DNA of 64,000 nt. Origin: Diploptera punctata. Taxonomy: Eukaryota; Arthropoda; Insecta; Blattodea; Blaberidae. Below, in pieces: positions 56,246 through 64,000 of the stretch (position 1 is its first letter; each line of letters starts with the position of its first letter). Position numbers and translations under genes: made by a program. The stretch is from the NCBI GenBank assembly GCA_030220185.1, contig JASPKZ010004954.1:62001-126000 (forward strand). Reading direction: 5' to 3'. The notes under the pieces are model-generated. The model saw only the letters and a program-made list of their open reading frames with translations. It was not told the origin of the DNA and searched no databases.

Positions 56246-56730
56246 CTATCGAACCCGTAGGTTCATGACCGCACGGACATAAGCTCTCCATACATCCCGA
56301 TCCTGAGCTAATGCTTTCCAATCATTCCCTGTATAATCTACTTCCCTCAAATCATAGTTAATGTTGTTCTCCCACCTCATTCTTGGTCTACCAACTGGGC
56401 GTTTTCCTTCTGGCTTTCCTACAAGAAGTTTCCATGCACGTCTTTCATTCCCCATACGTGCAACATGTCCTGCCCATCGCAGTCTACGGGACTTAACTGT
56501 TCTTATTATATCTGGCTTCCTATAAAGACCATGTAGTTCATTGTTATGTAGTCTTCTCCATTCACCTGTCTGTTCATCTCTCTTTGGTCCAAAAATTTTC
56601 CTAAGAACTTTATTCTCAAATACTCGTAATCTCCTTTCCTCCCTTAAAGTAAGAGTCCATGTTTCGCACCCATATAATATAACTGGTAGAATAATAGTTT
56701 TATATATTTTCAGCTTAACGTTTTTTTGAA
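56246..56730 (-). pseudogene. RTE LINE C-terminal segment, out of frame with the RT
   Basis: Continues the reverse transcriptase in the next frame: KLKIYKTIILPVILYGCETW, TLTLREERRLRVFENK, EWRRLHNNELHGLYRKPDII, LRWAGHVARMGNERRAWKLL, and the end DVWRAYVRAVMNLRVR. The break is an A run (plus-strand T run 56721-56727) of seven where the copy at 34577 has six, so a single-base insertion separates it from the upstream frame. Otherwise open. Confidence 0.9.
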
Positions 56731-58379
56731 AGGAGTTGGGACATCAAAAGTCTCTGCAATGCATAATAGCATGCATTTCCAGAATTGAGCCTATGTTTAA
56801 TTTCTTTGTGCATCTCATTCCTATTTGTGATTATTGTTCCTAGGTATTTGAATTCAGCCAATTCCTCAAAATTTCCCTCACTTGTCATTAGCTGTCCATT
56901 TCCATTATATAATGTATTTCTACGTGAGACCATATATTTAGTTTTACTGATATTTACTTCCAGTCCTAATTTCTTAGTGTTACTCAATAGTGTGTGCGTG
57001 TTGGCCTTTAGTATCTCCTCGCTATCGGCCAGTAGTACTACATCATCAGCATAAACTAACAGCTTATTAATACCATTCAGTTGTAAGCCTTCCTCATTCT
57101 CTAAAGATTTAATGGCATGCTCTAGTACAAAATTAAATAGTAGAGGAGATAGTGCATCTCCTTGCTTCAACCCATTCTGGATTTCAAAAGTGTCTGAAAA
57201 CTGTTTGCCTACACGCACCCTACTCGTTGAGCCATTTAGACACATTCGTATAAGTCTAACTAACTTTTTAGGAATTCCGAACTCCAGCAGGATACTATAT
57301 AACTTCTCCCTCTTAATTGAATCATATGCTTTTTGGAAGTCTACATATAGTTGATGTACAGTACCATTATATTCCCATTTCTTTTCTAAAATCTGTCTTA
57401 TACTAAAAATCTGATCTGTTGTAGACCTGTTTCTTCTAAATGCACATTGATGATCTCCTAGAATGTCATCAATATAGGGAGTAAGTCTGCTGACTAATAT
57501 ATTTGTTAGAATTTTGTACGAAGTTGAAAGTAATGAGATGCCCCTGTAGTTGTTGCAATCAGTTTTATCTCCTTTCTTATAAATTGGTACGATAATTGAT
57601 TCCTTCCATTCATCTGGAAGAGCTTCTTTTTCCCAAATCATACTAAGCAAACAGCGTATCTTGTCCATCAATTTTTCTCCCCCTGATTTTATCAGTTCTG
57701 CTGGGATCTCATCTGAACCTGATGCTTTATACATCTTCAATTTTTCAATTGCCATTTCAACCTCTAATGCACTTGGCTCTGCGACTAGCATTTCTGCTGT
57801 CTGTAACTTATCCTCCTCAATGTCCTGTTCTGTATGTACATTTAATAGCTGATTAAAATAACCTTTCCATCTATTTAATATACTCTTGGAATCTGCAATC
57901 ATATCCCCATTTTCATTCCGAATTATGTTTGTTCTAGCCTGAAACCCTTTCTTCTCTATACTAATTCCCTGATATAATTCTCTAATGTTCCTATTTTTTG
58001 CATTCATTTCAAGATCATTAATCTTCTCTCTCAAATATTCCCTCTTTTTACTCTTTAGTAACTTGGTGGTTTCCCGTCTAACACTACCCAATTGCTCTAA
58101 ATTTACCTCATTTGGCTCGTGTAACCATTTAATTTTTGCTAGCTTTCTTTTCTTTACAATGTCGGCACATTCCTCATCAAACCATTTCTTGTTTTGCCTC
58201 TTTTTTAAACAACCAATGCTTTCTGATGCTGACAATTTAATAGTATATCTTATAGCCTCCCATTCCTTATTTATATCAGATTCTTCTTCGTTTGCCACAT
58301 TGTCATCTGAAGATTCCAGTACTTCAAATCTATTAGCAATTTTGATTTGGTATTCTTGCTGCATTTCATCATTTTTCAA
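56715..58379 (-). CDS. RTE LINE reverse transcriptase
   Basis: 554 residues. The linker after the endonuclease (1-200) is followed by the reverse transcriptase: KASGSDEIPAELIK (218-231), WKESIIVPIYKKGDKTDC (258-275), NYRGISLLSTSYKIL, motif A YVDFQKAYDSI (345-355, Asp347), GLKQGDALSPLLFN (403-416) and motif C LVYADDVVLL (441-450, Asp445/446). FKYLGTIITN and SGNACYYALQRLL follow. It makes cDNA at the nicked target site. The first Met follows a TAA (58395-58397) in the same frame as the endonuclease ORF, so both were one polyprotein cut by a nonsense change. It ends early at 56715 because of the one-base insertion in the A run. Confidence 0.95.
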   Translation of the reverse strand: MKNDEMQQEYQIKIANRFEVLESSDDNVANEEESDINKEWEAIRYTIKLSASESIGCLKKRQNKKWFDEECADIVKKRKLAKIKWLHEPNEVNLEQLGSVRRETTKLLKSKKREYLREKINDLEMNAKNRNIRELYQGISIEKKGFQARTNIIRNENGDMIADSKSILNRWKGYFNQLLNVHTEQDIEEDKLQTAEMLVAEPSALEVEMAIEKLKMYKASGSDEIPAELIKSGGEKLMDKIRCLLSMIWEKEALPDEWKESIIVPIYKKGDKTDCNNYRGISLLSTSYKILTNILVSRLTPYIDDILGDHQCAFRRNRSTTDQIFSIRQILEKKWEYNGTVHQLYVDFQKAYDSIKREKLYSILLEFGIPKKLVRLIRMCLNGSTSRVRVGKQFSDTFEIQNGLKQGDALSPLLFNFVLEHAIKSLENEEGLQLNGINKLLVYADDVVLLADSEEILKANTHTLLSNTKKLGLEVNISKTKYMVSRRNTLYNGNGQLMTSEGNFEELAEFKYLGTIITNRNEMHKEIKHRLNSGNACYYALQRLLMSQLLSKKR

Positions 58380-58394
58380 GTTTTTTAATTCATA

Positions 58395-59285
58395 TTATAC
58401 AGAATCATCTTTAGCGTTTGTTCCTCTCATAAGCGATAGCCGTTGTCTGATTTTCACCCTGACCAGATGATGATCTGAATTGCAATCTGTCCCTCTAACT
58501 GATCTAACATCAATGATGCTACTGTGCCAGCGTTTATCCACTAATACATGATCTATCTGGTTCCGAGTTTCTCCATCTGGGGACGTCCAGGTGTATTTAT
58601 GAATATCCTTATGCTGAAATGTTGTGCTCTTAACAATGAGATTCTTTGATGTGGCAAATGTGACTAATCTAACCCCGTTGTCGTTACTATCTTCATGAAG
58701 ACTGAATTTGCCTATTGTTGGTTTGAATATATCTTCCCGCCCCACTTTTGCATTAAAATCTCCTAAGACAATTTTCATATGATATCGTGAAAGGCTATCA
58801 AATAAGCATTCTAATTCTTCATAGAACTCATCCTTGATCTTGTCATCTTTATCTTCTGTGGGGGCATGTACATTTACAATTATAAAATCATGTCGTTTAC
58901 CCTTTAGAATTATGTATGATATCCTATCACTAACAAACTTAATATCTCGGATAGCGGATAGGATCCTCCTCCTGACTAAAAAACCCGTTCCAAATGCAGG
59001 TCTTTCTGCACCCCAATAGTATAATGCAAAGCTTCCTGATTCCTGACTACCTTCTCCTGGCCACCTAACTTCCTGTAAAGCGACTATATCCAAGGGCGAT
59101 TTATCCAATTCCCGCGTTAATATCTCTAGTGCCCCGCTATTGTATAAAATCCTAACATTCCACGTTCCTAGGAACATGTCCCTGTGTTTGAGCCTTTGGC
59201 ATGGGTTCCGTGAAGTAGTCTCCGCCCGGAGAACCGAATGGGGGACTATTTGACCTCCGGAAAATTTTACCCCAGTAGAACCCAT
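58395..59285 (-). CDS. RTE LINE AP-type endonuclease domain
   Basis: 296 residues. Exonuclease-endonuclease-phosphatase motifs in order: GTWNVR (40-45, Asn43), ALQEVRW (69-75, Glu72), VNVHAPTED (137-145), GDFNAKVG (175-182, Asp176/Asn178), NQIDHVLVD and a C-terminal SDHHLVRVKI. All expected catalytic positions are present. It nicks target DNA to prime reverse transcription. The Met chosen is the first in frame; the short N-terminal leader is uncertain and about 150 bp of element lies upstream. It stops at 58395-58397, in frame with the reverse transcriptase. Confidence 0.95.
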   Translation of the reverse strand: MGSTGVKFSGGQIVPHSVLRAETTSRNPCQRLKHRDMFLGTWNVRILYNSGALEILTRELDKSPLDIVALQEVRWPGEGSQESGSFALYYWGAERPAFGTGFLVRRRILSAIRDIKFVSDRISYIILKGKRHDFIIVNVHAPTEDKDDKIKDEFYEELECLFDSLSRYHMKIVLGDFNAKVGREDIFKPTIGKFSLHEDSNDNGVRLVTFATSKNLIVKSTTFQHKDIHKYTWTSPDGETRNQIDHVLVDKRWHSSIIDVRSVRGTDCNSDHHLVRVKIRQRLSLMRGTNAKDDSV

Positions 59286-59507
59286 GTCCGCATTTCTTGA
59301 CGGTTGTATTTTTACGGTGAAAGATCGTCACTCTTTCGACCAAGGTACTTATTTCGTCTGGCTTATCACCTTCGACCAGTCCGGCATGGGTAACCCTATC
59401 GGCAGCAATGCTACCGCCGGCATAGCTCTCAGAATAAAATATTGTACAAACAGTTATTATTGACGTATTTAATGTTAAACAGTAATTCGGGAAAATTTAT
59501 AATTTTA

Positions 59508-60060
59508 CGGAAAAACTCTAATTGAACTTACCTGATATACCTTCAGAGTCCTATAGAACAACAGTGGGCATGCGCCAGAGTTTATAGAGCCATCGATCAC
59601 CCACCATCGAACCACATATCGATTGTTATCTATATCGTACTAAAGTTAATACAGCTTATTCTAGATGGCAGCATGTCGCTATGAAATTTAAATAACCTAT
59701 GTTTGCAATAAATCCCCAAATATATGTTACAGAGATAATATTAAAATTGTAATTACCAAATGTTTATTAAAAATGAGTGTACACTTACTTATCACTTCCT
59801 GACGCCGTTCCAACCAGCGATAACCCAAAATCATAGTCTAAGTAATATACACTGTGGAGAAAATAGCAGTTAGCATCACAATTTTATCTAACAGTATCAT
59901 AATATTGTGATTTGGGTATTTAAATAAATACTTGAAAATTGTCTAATAATGTTATAAAAATTGTTTGAAAAAAGTTTAAAATATTAAAAAATGTTAGTAA
60001 ATACAGAAGAGCTGAAATTTACAACAATAAACTGGAAAATCATGGGTAAGTAGAAGTTAA
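59508..60060 (-). repeat. Long inverted repeat arm 1, with promoter-like core
   Basis: Reverse complement (roughly 80 percent by eye) of 62890-63475. Best-kept block on the minus strand: GGCTCTATAAACTCTGGCGC, then CACTGTTGTTCTATAGGAC and a GGTAAGT donor-like site. Begins 60 bp from the RTE insertion. Confidence 0.85.
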
Positions 60061-60256
60061 TAAAAGTGAATGTGTTTTACCACCAGCCATGCGCTGTTAT
60101 ACTTGCCCGGGAATCTGCTTATCCCGATCTTCTTGTCATCAATGAAAGACAAAAATGGTTATTGTGAGTTATCCGTAGAAGATAAACATATGCTGTTCTG
60201 GACTTTTTTGTAGAGTTTTTTGAGATGTTTAAGTCTGTGTACATTAGTTTGGTGCG

Positions 60257-60558
60257 TTTGTTATGGTTTAGGGAGCGTAAGCCATTTAAGCGTCAAAATA
60301 GGGACTTTATTTCACTTTCTCATTACAGAGGGTGATTTTTAGGGGTGAAGGGTTTGTGTATTACAACTCTCGTATAGCATATGTTCATCCCCGGAATATC
60401 CTGAACATTTTTTCAAAAAGCCCCATCTCAATCGGATGAACGGTATGGCAGAATTTGTTATGATTTAGGCAGCGTAAGCCATTTAAGCGTCAAAATAGGG
60501 ACTTTATTTCACTTTTTCACTACAAAGAGTGATTTTTATATCACATCTCTCTTATAGC
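60257..60558. repeat. Tandem repeat, period 197 bp, second unit split by a NUMT
   Basis: Units start TTTGTTATGGTTTAGGGAGC (60257) and TTTGTTATGATTTAGGCAGC (60454) and share GCGTAAGCCATTTAAGCGTC. The second unit resumes after the mitochondrial fragment at about 60846 (AATCCTGAACATTTTG, as in unit 1 at 60396). Confidence 0.85.
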
Positions 60559-60845
60559 CTATTCTGCCAAAATAGTTAATAATATTCAATAGTTAAAAAT
60601 TATTTTTAATACCTGGTCCTTTCGTACTAAAGTATCATAAAATTTAATAGATAGAAACCAACCGGCTCCCGCCGGTCTGAACTCAGATCATGTAAGAATT
60701 TAAAGGTCGAACATACCTATTATTTAAGCTTCTACACCTAATAATATTCTTAATCCAACATCGAGGTCGCAATCTTTAATGTCGATATGAACTCTCAATT
60801 AAAATTATGCTGTTATCCCTAAGGTAATTTAGTATTTTAGTCATA
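60559..60845 (-). pseudogene. rrnL: NUMT: mitochondrial 16S rRNA 3' part with trnL1 5' end
   Basis: The plus strand contains CCGGTCTGAACTCAGATCAT (the conserved site of the common 16Sbr primer), GGTCCTTTCGTACTAAAGTA, CAACATCGAGGTCGCAATC and GCTGTTATCCCTAAGGTAA, all hallmarks of insect mitochondrial large rRNA in antisense. Left of it, CTATTCTGCCAAAATAGT (60559-60576) is the complement of the start of mitochondrial tRNA-Leu(CUN), which adjoins rrnL in insect mitochondria. The gene sense is therefore minus. It is about 290 bp in a nuclear tandem repeat: a mitochondrial transfer, not a functional rRNA. Confidence 0.95.
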
Positions 60846-61054
60846 AATCCTGAACATTTTGCAAAGAAAATAACCATCAAAATCGGATCAATTGTATAGC
60901 CACATACAGAATAAGAACAAACAAACAAACATTGATTTTTATATATTAGAATACAGAAATTGTAGTTATTTAGTACATAAATAAATATTTTCGTATCAGG
61001 TACAAAAACAGCTGAATACATTTTGAAACATTAACAGGATTAAGTTATGTAGTT

Positions 61055-61545
61055 AAATTCATTAACTTACTGCACTATCGAATCCGTAGGTTTATGGCCG
61101 CGCGAGTATAATCTTTCCAAAAATCCCTATCCCGAGCAATAGCTTTCCTATTACTCCTTATATAATTTATTTCCCTTCAAATGCTAGATGTCATTCTCCC
61201 GTCTCATTCCTGGCTTATCTACTGGCGCTTTCCACATGGTTTTCCTACAAAAGTATTCCTTGTCTCTATTAATCTCTCATTCGTGACACAAGTTCTGCCC
61301 ATCGCAATCTACGAGATTTACATGATATGTCTGATTTTCTATTAAGATCATGTAACTCGCTGTTATGACATTTTATTCAATCACCAGTCTATCTCTCTTT
61401 GGCCCAACTATTTCGCTAAGTCTTTATTCTCAAACATTCTTAATATTTTCTCTTCTCGTTTAAAATACGAGATTACGTTTCGGATCCATATAGAATAGTA
61501 GGGCGATTAACGGCTTTATATAACCCATTTTTGTACGAGCATTTT
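61055..61545 (-). pseudogene. RTE-type LINE C-terminus, heavily decayed
   Basis: Plus-strand landmarks in the order of 56225-56720: GCACTATCGAATCCGTAGGT, GGCCGCGCGAGTATAAT, CGTCTCATTCCTGGC-like sequence, CTGCCCATCGCAATCTACGA and TTATTCTCAAACATTCTTAA. Many indels; the oldest-looking copy of the family here. Confidence 0.85.
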
Positions 61546-61549
61546 TTTT

Positions 61550-62544
61550 AAGAATTTTTTCTGGATTATATATTTGTCTGAATTAGCAATTTTAATACGG
61601 AATAGACATTTAGAGACTGGACGTTATAAAATGATAAAAAGAACAACTCGTGATAGTCGGACGACATATTGAGCAAACGCTAGTTAAATAAGAAACACTC
61701 TGGTAGAAAGGGGGACGAATGTTTTGAACTAGTAAAGAATACATTCTTATTTAAAATTTAAATCAATCAACCGTAACTTTAAACTTAGTGCTTTATTTAA
61801 AGGCGGTGTTTAACAACTTAAGTCATTAGGGTCTCAGCTCAAATCTTGACATGAAAATCCCGAAAAATTTTGTTCAGAGGCCTCTTATTTCAGGGTTCAG
61901 GTTATCGTACTTCCTGTAAATCTATGGCACCGGAATCAAAACTTTATTTCTATTCCGAACAAAACCGTGCTCAGGATATTTTGCCTTCTATCAACTGAGT
62001 CCCGAAACTTACCGTGTGGCCCAGGTTATTTTGTGGATATCTACCGGGTCTAAAGGAGTAAATGTACTTTATGGGTACTAAAATATCAGCGGTGTTAAAT
62101 AAGATAATAAATATAAAACATTTACCTCTCCAGGTTTCTTACGATAGCAGACTTCTATTTCCATATTTCACTTTAGGCACACTAAGAAATGGATACAATT
62201 ATATCATCAAAAGAAATCATACTCAATTGGCAAACTTTCAAAATACACTTTATACGTTGAATTCCACATAGCCTATTAAGTCTTTGCCCTTTTGAAGTTT
62301 CATTATTTTAATTTCACTTACATGTTGACTCCTCACCTATGAAGACAAACCTTACACGACACCACAAGTAAACTAAATCCAACATAAAAGTTATGTCATT
62401 ACTGTTTGTGATAGCGCACTCTAGAAGATTGATATCCAGTATGGCCAACCCTTGCAGTTTGTATTTTTACAACGCTAGGAGTCTAGTTACGATGATTCGT
62501 ATTATTATGATATGCTTATATTTCGTCTGCATAGATCTATATTG
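61550..62544. other. No supported feature
   Basis: Short frame at 62062-62271 without support; no recognisable repeat. Confidence 0.4.
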
Positions 62545-62720
62545 TGTCCACTGGGGTGGCATGGGGGTAGTGTTGCTACCTCATACGTAACGGGTCTATA
62601 TTATATTTCCATCGGAACAAGTTTCTTGGAAGGAGTTCTTTTTCGAGGATCTTCAACTCTAAGGCAAATATTATGAAAGTTTAAGATTCAAACTATCCCC
62701 GAACATCAACAGGCTATCAT
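62545..62720 (+). mobile_element. tRNA-derived SINE, strongly decayed
   Basis: GTCCACTGGGGTGGCATGGG and CTACCTCATACGTAACGGGT recall the SINE head; B box lost; CCCCGAACATCA recalls the body end. Confidence 0.4.
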
Positions 62721-62785
62721 TATTATATTGGACATGTTTAGTATGAGTGTTTAAGTAAATGGTGTTTTGCTTAAATGTTGCGTTG

Positions 62786-62847
62786 TCATAAGTAATGGCA
62801 CGAGTGATTTCCAAATTCTCTAGATAAATTCACGACTCATGAAGTGA
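62786..62847. mobile_element. Element P end fragment
   Basis: TCATAAGTAATGGCACGAG followed by GATTTCCAAATTCTCTAGA and half of the cap palindrome (CACGACTCATGAAGTGA). The body is absent. Confidence 0.8.
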
Positions 62848-62889
62848 AAAAAATATGAATTTTTAAAACAGTCTTATTTTGTCTGAACT

Positions 62890-63475
62890 GCACTTCTACT
62901 TACTCTTGATTTTTGAGTTTATTGTAGTTCTTCTTCTATATTTACTAACATTTTTAATATTTTAAACATTTTTCAAAAAATGTTTATAACATTATTAGAC
63001 AATTGTCAAGTATGTATATAAATACGCAAATCAGAATATTATGACACTATTAGACAATATTGTGATGCTGCTATTTTCTCCACAGCGTATATTACTTAGT
63101 CCATGATTTTTTCTGTCGCAGGTTTGGGTTATCGCTGGGCGTTACTTGGGCGTTAGGAAGTGATAAGTAAGTGTACACCCATTTTTAATAAACGTTTGGT
63201 AATTCTAATATTATAATATATTTCTTTAACATAGATTTGGGGATTTATTGTAAAGATTTGTCATTTAAATTTCATAGCGACGTGTTGCCATCTAGCATAA
63301 GCTGTGTGAACTTTAGTATGAAATAGATAATAATCGATATGTGGCAAGGGTGATAATTGATATATAGTTCGATGGCGGATTATCGCTGGCTCTATAAACT
63401 CTGGCGCATGCGCACTGTTGTTCTATAGGACGTCAAAACATATCAAGTAAGTTTAAGTGCAGTTTTTCCCTTATT
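62890..63475 (+). repeat. Long inverted repeat arm 2, with promoter-like core
   Basis: Pairs with 59508-60060. Shared blocks include GAAGTGATAAGTAAGTGTAC, TTGGGGATTTATTG and TTAAATTTCATAGCGAC. It precedes the candidate exon at 63859. Confidence 0.85.
63391..63452 (+). promoter_or_regulatory. Candidate core promoter and splice donor
   Basis: TATA-like CTATAAA (about 63391-63397), an NRF1-type palindrome GCGCATGCGC just downstream, and a good donor CAA/GTAAGT (63447-63452). The block is the best-conserved part of both inverted arms. A short leader exon joined to 63859 is inferred; no transcript evidence. Confidence 0.3.
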
Positions 63476-63715
63476 TTTCTATTTATAGACGTTTTAATAA
63501 TACAGTAATTTCGTTCATAGGGACTTTAACTGTATTCAGTAGGCTGTATGCTTTTGCTGTTGTGTTTGCTATTAAGTTTTCTGAATAAATTATCAGATTA
63601 TAATCATTTTAATGATATTAAGAAGTACTGATTATGGTTCGTTAAGTTCTGGTAATTAAATTCCAAGCCAGTATTTCTCTTTACGATTAAGGAAAACTAG
63701 TAAAAATATTATGTC

Positions 63716-63790
63716 AAATAGCACCGGGATTTGAACCTGGAACGTCCCAAATACGATTCTCAAACGCTACCGCCTGGGTCATTTGCTCAG
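63716..63790 (-). repeat. tRNA-like sequence
   Basis: The minus strand reads GAGCAAATGACCCAGGCGGT, AGCGTTTGAGAATCG and B box CCAGGTTCAAATCCCGGTGC. Spacing is tRNA-like, but the acceptor ends do not pair well. Similar plan to 43155-43275. Confidence 0.5.
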
Positions 63791-63858
63791 TTTCACAGTT
63801 TTTACTTAGTAGCGAAATGAAATGTTTATCTCTAATTTTTTTGAATAATATTACTTAG

Positions 63859-64000
63859 GGCTATAACAAATCAACATCAATGGTACGCCTGTGTGAAAGA
63901 AATTATTGATGAACGACCACCGTACAAAGTTAAAGAATGGATTGCCGCCCGAGAAGTTGAAGAGACGGGAGACCAAATGCTACTTGGATTTAGGATGAAT
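63859..64000 (+). CDS. Candidate host-gene exon, partial, unidentified
   Basis: An acceptor TTACTTAG/G preceded by a T-rich tract opens a frame that stays open to the window edge: AITNQHQWYACVKEIIDERP, PYKVKEWIAAREVEETGDQM, LLGFRMN. Composition is balanced (not AT-driven) and residues look globular and charged, unlike the surrounding relics. Upstream in the same frame a TGA lies at about 63841, consistent with an intron. Phase is such that the first G completes a split codon. I do not recognise the family; it could also be part of a mobile element. Confidence 0.45.

Larger units (their letters stand above)
56225..59432 (-). mobile_element. Full-length RTE-type LINE (3.2 kb)
   Basis: Bounded by an exact 15-bp duplication AATAAAATATTGTAC (56210-56224 and 59433-59447). 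On the minus strand it runs from CTGAGAGCTATGCCGGCGGT to GATAGTGCCAGTGAGTAAGT. It has an APE endonuclease, a reverse transcriptase and a C-terminal domain in one order, a short 5' leader and a TAAG-repeat 3' end; size and end fit the RTE clade. Four truncated relatives are in the window (14690, 34440, 40285, 61055). Confidence 0.95.

Overview
The window looks like gene-poor nuclear DNA from a large insect genome, most likely a cockroach or relative (Blattodea). This is inferred from AT-rich composition, several insect-type non-LTR retrotransposon families, abundant tRNA-derived SINEs, frequent TAGGCCTA palindromes and an insect-order mitochondrial rRNA fragment. No complete host protein-coding gene is visible. 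One candidate host exon runs off the right edge (63859-64000), with a possible promoter upstream (about 63391-63452).

Layout. 0-3 kb: a 2.7 kb structure with about 550-bp imperfect inverted arms, enclosing a tandem duplication, a tRNA-like sequence, a foldback palindrome and a broken Tc1/mariner-like transposase. 3-8 kb: decayed LINE 3' ends, microsatellites and one GC-richer block (6955-7160) that may be conserved non-coding DNA. 8-20 kb: SINEs, an inverted-repeat element, and the first six recognised copies of an abundant element (here 'element P') whose one end carries a palindromic cap; one copy contains an 870-bp candidate solo LTR. 20-27 kb: mostly featureless, with SINEs and a Tc1-like relic. 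27.6-29.5 kb: a 5'-truncated LINE with a long open reverse transcriptase. 30-42 kb: SINEs, LINE fragments, a perfectly palindromic MITE, a TA-flanked MITE beside a non-autonomous Helitron, and a jockey-type insertion with exact target-site duplications. 42-55 kb: SINE clusters, long microsatellites, LINE copies stacked in each other's (AAT)n tails, and a palindromic insertion with tRNA-like sequences. 56.2-59.4 kb: a full-length RTE-type LINE on the minus strand with a 15-bp target-site duplication and only two obvious lesions. 59.5-63.5 kb: inverted arms of about 550 bp, each with a TATA-box/NRF1-like core, bracketing a tandem repeat interrupted by a nuclear mitochondrial (NUMT) fragment.

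Functionally the window is a layered record of mobile-element activity. Autonomous LINEs supply endonuclease and reverse transcriptase; SINEs and MITEs are presumably mobilised in trans; later insertions land in the tails or bodies of earlier ones. Family labels L2-L6, P, Q and R are local names used only here. Clade assignments rest on motif recognition, not searches.
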